A stretch of DNA of 64,000 bases from contig NC_018393.1 of assembly GCF_000208865.1 (NCBI RefSeq), positions 1,178,001 through 1,242,000 on the forward strand, read 5' to 3'. A program made the translations under genes and the position numbers. Origin of the DNA: Neospora caninum Liverpool (Eukaryota > Apicomplexa > Conoidasida > Eucoccidiorida > Sarcocystidae). Below, in pieces: positions 58,868-64,000 of this stretch. Every line of letters starts with the position of its first letter. Positions within the stretch are counted from its first letter, which is position 1. The notes below the pieces were generated by a model. That model searched no databases. It was not told the origin of the DNA and saw nothing but the letters and a program-made list of their open reading frames with translations.

Positions 58868-61076
58868 AAGAGATAAGTCTCCCGCGTCTTTTCTTCGGCA
58901 GCAGGCCTTCGTATAGTTGAAAAGATAAAAACTTCTGCCGTGATTTGACGGCTCCCCAAGAGTCCCCACCTGATTTCTCCATCCCAAGAGTTTGCTTCCC
59001 CCTGCGTATACTTGCATGCGGAAAGTCTCCTCGTTCTTCACCTTCTCATGCTGAACATACGACGCAACAGCGAGAACCATTTTTACCGCGAACCCGGGTC
59101 TGCCCGAATCCCAAAGCATACGCGAAGTGTAAAGACCAGCAGAACAGGAGAGCGAACAACACACATAAAGTCCATAGTATTGTTGTGGTGTCCGTGCTCG
59201 TCGGTTGGGCTACCTCAACGTGGATCTGCACCAGCAGCTGATCCCCCGTCTCACGTTAATGGCTAAATGCTAAAAAAACAGCTCATGAGTCCGTTTACGT
59301 TGCACACCTCGTGCAAACAGGTACTACTGGGAATGCGTCACGATCGCGCTTAATTTCAATAGCAACACATGACTAATTGGGGTACCACAAAGAAACAGGC
59401 CAAAATGGAACGTGCGCCTGCCTGTTTAGATTTCACTACCGTAGCTTGTAGCTTTGCCCTCCTTCATGCAAACTGTTGTGGGGGGCTCCAATGCTTGTTC
59501 TGCGCGCGCGGCCAACGACGACACACACGTTTTCTTGATGATTCATGCCAGCTCACTTAACAGGCCGAGAAGCATGTCACACATAAAATTGCAATGACGC
59601 GAGGTCGTTGTGTGGCAGCATTGCAAAACCCTCAGAGATGACCCGGTTTCCGACAAATCAACCCATTCTGAATGATCGTACTAGGCCTGCCAGAGAGGAT
59701 GTGTATCTTGCTGTATTTCGAAGTATTCATGTATCAGATGTGAGTAGGTGCCAGTCTTCGGAGTGCTTTGCCGCTCGTCCTGCTGCTCTGGATCATCTCA
59801 CATCCTTCCAATTCCCCGCCGCAAATTGCTCGGGGTGCGTCTACGTTAAAGGGCCCGTCCATTTGCCTTTAGGCGTTGTATCGTCCTGCGGCGCAACGTG
59901 GCTCAAGCGCCCGCCATCATCTGAGGCTTGTGCAGCGCATCATGTTGACAGTAGTGTCTTGGTTCCCACATTGTCGGTTAATGCTGCAGGAGAAAGTTTG
60001 TCCTCTACGGAGCCTGATGTCCTCTGACTGGGTTCAAAGTGATCACTGTCTGGTGCGGGGGGCTTTTAAGAACGAAGAGATCGCCTCTCGCCAGAAGCGG
60101 TTTCTAGAATTGGTTCTGGTGCATTTTGAATACTGTTGAGCACGCATTTGACACATGTTTTTCTGTTCGTGAAAATATTGGTTGTCAGTTACTGCGTACC
60201 TAGCGCTTGCAGGGGGTAGGTTTTCTTGAGGATCTGAACCCGGTTTCCTGGTAGGACGTTCGGCAATGGTGAGTTTACCTTCGGTATTCGGGAATTATGT
60301 CCCGCTGCCCCCAAAACAGTTCACTAGTCGAGCTGTGCAGTTTCTTGTCAGGAATATCCCTTTCTCTTGTCCCATGCTATGGCGGCTCATCCATGTCGAA
60401 CTCCTTACTCTGCGGGTGGTGCAGTTCCTGTGCCTTGCCGCACGGTGCGGCGGACGAAAAGACCACGACACACCACCTCGAACCTTCGCATTTAACGATT
60501 ACAAACTAAAACCATTCACGGCCGGGGAGAGAGAGGTCAACCACGGTAGCGGGTTGACAGCGTTCTCCACATTTTAAGGTTCATAAGTGTCAAAGGGCCG
60601 CGACCAATGCGCTGTCACGTTAAGCGAGCAAACGAAAACACTTCTTAAAACCTAACTAGTGCAAGGCAATTGAGAAAAGCATGTGACTGTAGATGGTCAA
60701 CATTGAATTGTATAACACATTCTAGTGACTGCGAGAAAACTCCTTCATTTTCAGGTCACGGCCAAAAAAGGAGCTCCCTGAACCGAGCCACCCCTCATCG
60801 CTTTGACTTTGTTCCACGGTCCAGCAACAAATCTTATTTCGAACCACCATGCTTGGCACCTTCTCGTAACCAGTCTTCTGTTTGTGCGCAATATTATGAT
60901 GATCGAGAAGTCGAAAACCGTATCGCTCCGCTGCTAGTATTAAGACAGAACGTTTTGAATGTTTCTTTGCTCATTACGCACGTGTGGATTGCTGCGGCTG
61001 GTTCAGCCACAGCACGACTCGCACTGAAATGGCAACGCACAACGTTGGATGAAGTGGACAATGCAGGTGCTCCATC
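58868..61076. other. Intergenic region between PKS and acyl-ligase 3' ends
   Basis: About 2.2 kb, expected to hold the two converging 3' UTRs. Open frames here (for example 59608-60027 and 60670-61161 plus) show no recognisable domain and are not called. Confidence 0.45.
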
Positions 61077-61440
61077 TCACAAGAACATTTTCTTCCAGTG
61101 TTTTCGTGGTGCATGCAAATTGTTCCAGTCTCTTCCTGCGATGGGTTTCTTTTTTATGTAGCCCTCAATGTGACTTTCCATCTTCGGACTGTTCTTGAAG
61201 CTGGCAATGAGGCGATGCAGCAAAGGCACTCGGGGCACGGCTGCGCTATACACGCACTTGAACAACTCTACACGCTGCTCTGCCGAGCCTCTTTCACCGT
61301 AGCCGTCGCCCGCGTCTTCTGGGCGGTTGGTTACCAGAGATCCGCCAAACGACGATCGGAATAAGCCACCAGAGTCAAACGACTCTTGAGTTGACCGCGG
61401 CCTACCATGAAAGCCCGTAGCCATATGGCCGCTCCGCACC
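61077..61440 (-). other. Possible 3' exon of the acyl-ligase gene
   Basis: An open frame follows a good acceptor (gtttgactgctcag) on the minus strand. Its protein (GGLFRSSFGGSLVTNRPEDA and onward) has no clear match to the C-terminal ligase domain, and I could not fix the joining donor. It may belong to the ligase gene or to none. Confidence 0.3.
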
Positions 61441-61510
61441 TGAGCAGTCAAACATAGCAGGCTCCGTTAGAGCAGTTCACTGAAACAAACGCATGCACAT
61501 GCTTCAGAGA

Positions 61511-64000
61511 TCATAGAAAAGACATGGCTGTCTGCACCCTGCTATCACCGGAGAGTGTGTAACTAAGGAAGACAGGCATGCATGACCATCCGCACCAGGA
61601 TCGGAGACGATCGTCATCTTGTTTCTCAGGGTTATGAGTGCTTCCGCAGTGGAGGGTGAGCGGCGGGTGGTACCCTGACAGGGCGTCTGCAAGTATCTCA
61701 CCCTTCCCATGCGGGTGACTCACTCGTAGCTGGTCCGTTTCATCGTCGATCTCCACTTGGACGCCAGGTGCAATATATCCGGTAAAATCCTCGCGCTCCA
61801 TCCAGTCGGTCGCCTCAAGACTGTCTGCGTTGGAATCCCTACAGTTCGGAGATAGCTGATCATGCAAAACCTCTCCGAAGTCTGCTTTTTCTCCGCGCTC
61901 GCTGGATCTCGGGTTGTCCTTCGAGAGCGGCCCACCGACCATCAACAATCCCGTCTCCGTTAGTGAGCAGAGGTGAAGGATTTTGCTGTCTGGACCAGCA
62001 ACAGCTTGCCAGCTGGACAAACGAAAAAGGATAGCGCATAACCAAATGCAGTTTTTTTCGTAGACACAGAGGGAGCGGTGATTTGTCAGTCGAGCCTGTT
62101 TATGGAAACCACAGTAGCCACGGTGACGCTGAGTTATTGTCCAGACCACTTCAGTTCCTGGCAGCAGCAGTGCTGGATTCCTGCTCTTGTGAACGAATGT
62201 GAACGTTGTCTCCACCACAACTGCTGTATCTGGAAAGCAATTTCCAGTGACCACATGACTGTGACGCCCAGAGCTTGCTCCCCCTAACCTGCAGCTACGC
62301 AGTGGCCGTCTCCAATATTAAACCTATACACCAGCAGCTCACTGCCACGCTCCACTGCGCATGGGTATAGGGTGTCCAATTGCTTCAACCCATCAACACA
62401 AATGAAAAACGTCATGGAGCTGCACAGTTCCCAAAGCGGTAAGATGTCCCTGCTTTCCGCCCGATGAAAGCAATTGGCAGGGCACTTACCGTCGGAGCAG
62501 AGGCTGGATCCGAATGACTCCGCCCTGGTTGCATGAAGACCATCGATTACTGAACGAAGCGCCTAGATCTCCCTCATCCGTGCATATGCATATCAACCGG
62601 AGCGTCTTTGCCGCTGCTCTGTAGCGTGCAAGATCTCTAGACGTGACAGTGGAAAACCTGGAAGCGTGGCTGACTCCCGCGGTGTGCGCCCGTTCACTCC
62701 TTGCTCCTCGGCGCTCCGTCTCAAAAACTTTCAGCATAGTAGCCGCTGTCGCAGCATCCATAGCGAGAACGGTGGCTTGTCGCGACGCATCCAGCGGTGC
62801 TTTTTCGCACTTCGAATCCTGGCGGTTCCGGCAACGGGTGGTGTTACGCCCCTTCTCGTGCAAACAAGCGATTCTTTCCCACATCTGTAACGCGTTGGCC
62901 TCTAGTGCGTTCGGGTCTGCGCAAGTGGCATCGACTTTCGAACCTTCTTGCCTCTCACTGACATGCCAAGGACCCCGGGCCGTCGTGCGCGTAGAAGCTT
63001 TTTCCGTGGAATCGTATCCTATCGGCAGCACGGCTTGACGCTGCTCAGGCTGAGGAGGGAGCTTTTCACCCTCCGGCAATCGGTCTTGCAGTGCTTGCAG
63101 CTGTAACGGCAAAGGCAGAAAACTGTCCTGAAGCTTGTCTGAAGAGGCAAGCAAGGAGAGAGCGCTGCCAGCCGCCACAGCTGGCAGGGCGACAGCAACA
63201 AGTCCCTTTGGAGTGCACAGCATCCGCATGCTGCCCGAGCTGTCCGCGCCATTACGGGGGGGTCCGGATGACGGGAGGTGGAGGATAACGACGTGGTCGT
63301 CGGCAGTTAAATGAAGGAGCTCTCTGTTCCTGACAACCTGGTCGGACAAAGCCTTGTGGGAGTACACAACCGCTCTTGGAGCATGGGCGGCTGAACCTTG
63401 AAAGAAGTGAGTGGCAGGGGCATCCACCTCAGTGAAGCTTTCTTCGTTTGTCTTGGAAGGAGTGGCAGCACTGTCCGTGCGTTGGTGCGCCGTGCTCTCC
63501 AGGAGTCGCCACCGTGCGATGTTGTTGCTCGCTCGGCTCGAGTCGTGAAGGACTTCAGGGACATATGCCTTTGCCTCCAATTTCTTCCTTCCCCTCACTG
63601 GCCACAAGCCGCGTTCCTGAGAATTAGCTTCAGCCTCCCGCGGTCCTTCCGCATCGTTCGCGTCGTCGTAAGCTCGCCCTACGCATGTCCTAAGGACGCA
63701 TATTGGAACCGACAGCTTGGCAGCAACTTCCCCAGCTACCGGGGCAACTTCCGGTGCCACGACGAGGAGACGGCATTGACTCTCCGCTGCCTGGTATTCC
63801 CACAGTTGAGCACATCTCTCTAAATTATTCCTGTTATGCGCACCGTTCTGCGAGGCTGAGTATGGAAGACTGTTTGGGTTGATGGTTTTGCCGTAAACAC
63901 TCGGGCCAGTATTTCCTTGGACTAGGGCATCAGGTCTGTACGTGTGAAGCGTCTTTCCTCCTTTCCCGAACAATACGGCAGCGTTAGCTGCACTAGCTGT
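61511..64000 (-). CDS. AMP-dependent synthetase/acyl ligase-like protein, partial at window edge
   Basis: Two exons are visible: 64000 (continuing outside) to 62490, and from 62012 down to somewhere between about 61690 and 61511. They join in phase (CG at the donor, C at the acceptor). Support for the ANL superfamily: the entry region NAAVLFGKGGKTLHTY; a PRAVVYSHKALSDQVV segment just after where the ATP-binding loop should be; LVAVALPAVAAGSALSLL, like the helix of the A4 region; LTETG in the second exon (A5 motif, usually YGxTE); and FTGYIAPGVQVEI with GEILADALSGY (A6 region). The usual loop SGTTGxPKG reads QGSAAHAPRAV, so its Lys is Arg and its Gly/Thr core is lost; activity is doubtful. Such enzymes activate fatty acids as adenylates. 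The C-terminal lid domain is not visible. It is convergent with the PKS. Confidence 0.6.

Noticed and set aside
60670..61161. 163-codon plus-strand open frame
   Set aside because: No recognisable features, and it overlaps a better minus-strand exon candidate.
1..64000. CRISPR arrays, insertion sequences, tRNA or rRNA genes
   Set aside because: No short regularly spaced repeats, transposase frames or RNA gene signatures were recognised by eye; a tRNAscan or Rfam search was not possible.

Overview
The window looks like nuclear DNA of a sarcocystid coccidian (Toxoplasma/Neospora/Hammondia-type apicomplexan). The evidence is intron-rich genes with GT-AG junctions, moderate GC content, long disordered Ser/Pro/Gly-rich insertions, a thrombospondin-repeat membrane protein and a giant multimodular type I polyketide synthase (PKS). 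Nothing looks bacterial. I cannot fix the species from this sequence alone.

Layout: (i) 390-8840, minus strand: a complete 12-exon gene for the splicing factor SF3B1. (ii) 10794-14112, plus: a 4-exon histidine-phosphatase (phosphoglycerate-mutase-like) gene, divergent from SF3B1. (iii) 15291-18068, minus: a low-complexity Ser-rich protein of unknown function with a Cys cluster at its N-terminus. (iv) 20627-24914, minus: a 3-exon type I membrane protein with a discoidin-like region and two thrombospondin type 1 repeats. (v) 27501-58867, plus: the PKS, reconstructed here as 11 exons. (vi) About 61500 to the window end, minus: an AMP-dependent acyl ligase-like gene, tail to tail with the PKS and cut by the window edge.

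The PKS is the main object. Read from the spliced frame its order is: pseudo-ACP, KS1 (active-site Cys replaced by Ser), ACP1 / KS2-AT-dead DH-ACP2 / KS3-AT-DH-KR-ACP3 / KS4-AT-DH-KR-ACP4 / KS5-AT-DH(broken)-[100-N gap]-KR-ACP5 / KS6-AT-KR-ACP6 / KS7 without AT or ACP, then a terminal NAD(P)-dependent reductase. All ATs carry GHSLG and HAFH, so malonyl-CoA is the expected extender. No ER or methyltransferase is seen. If the order is right, the chain would carry one keto group, about three double bonds and one hydroxyl, and would be released reductively as an aldehyde or alcohol. This is inference; starter unit and product are unknown.

The PKS is also a record of recent tandem duplication. Five KS/AT blocks of exactly 1241 bp are almost identical, three introns are identical copies, and complete units recur every ~5.59 kb. 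Between these homogenised blocks lie short divergent islands centred on the KS active site and on one ACP. The 100-N gap sits inside the repeat array, so the real module count may differ from the one shown.
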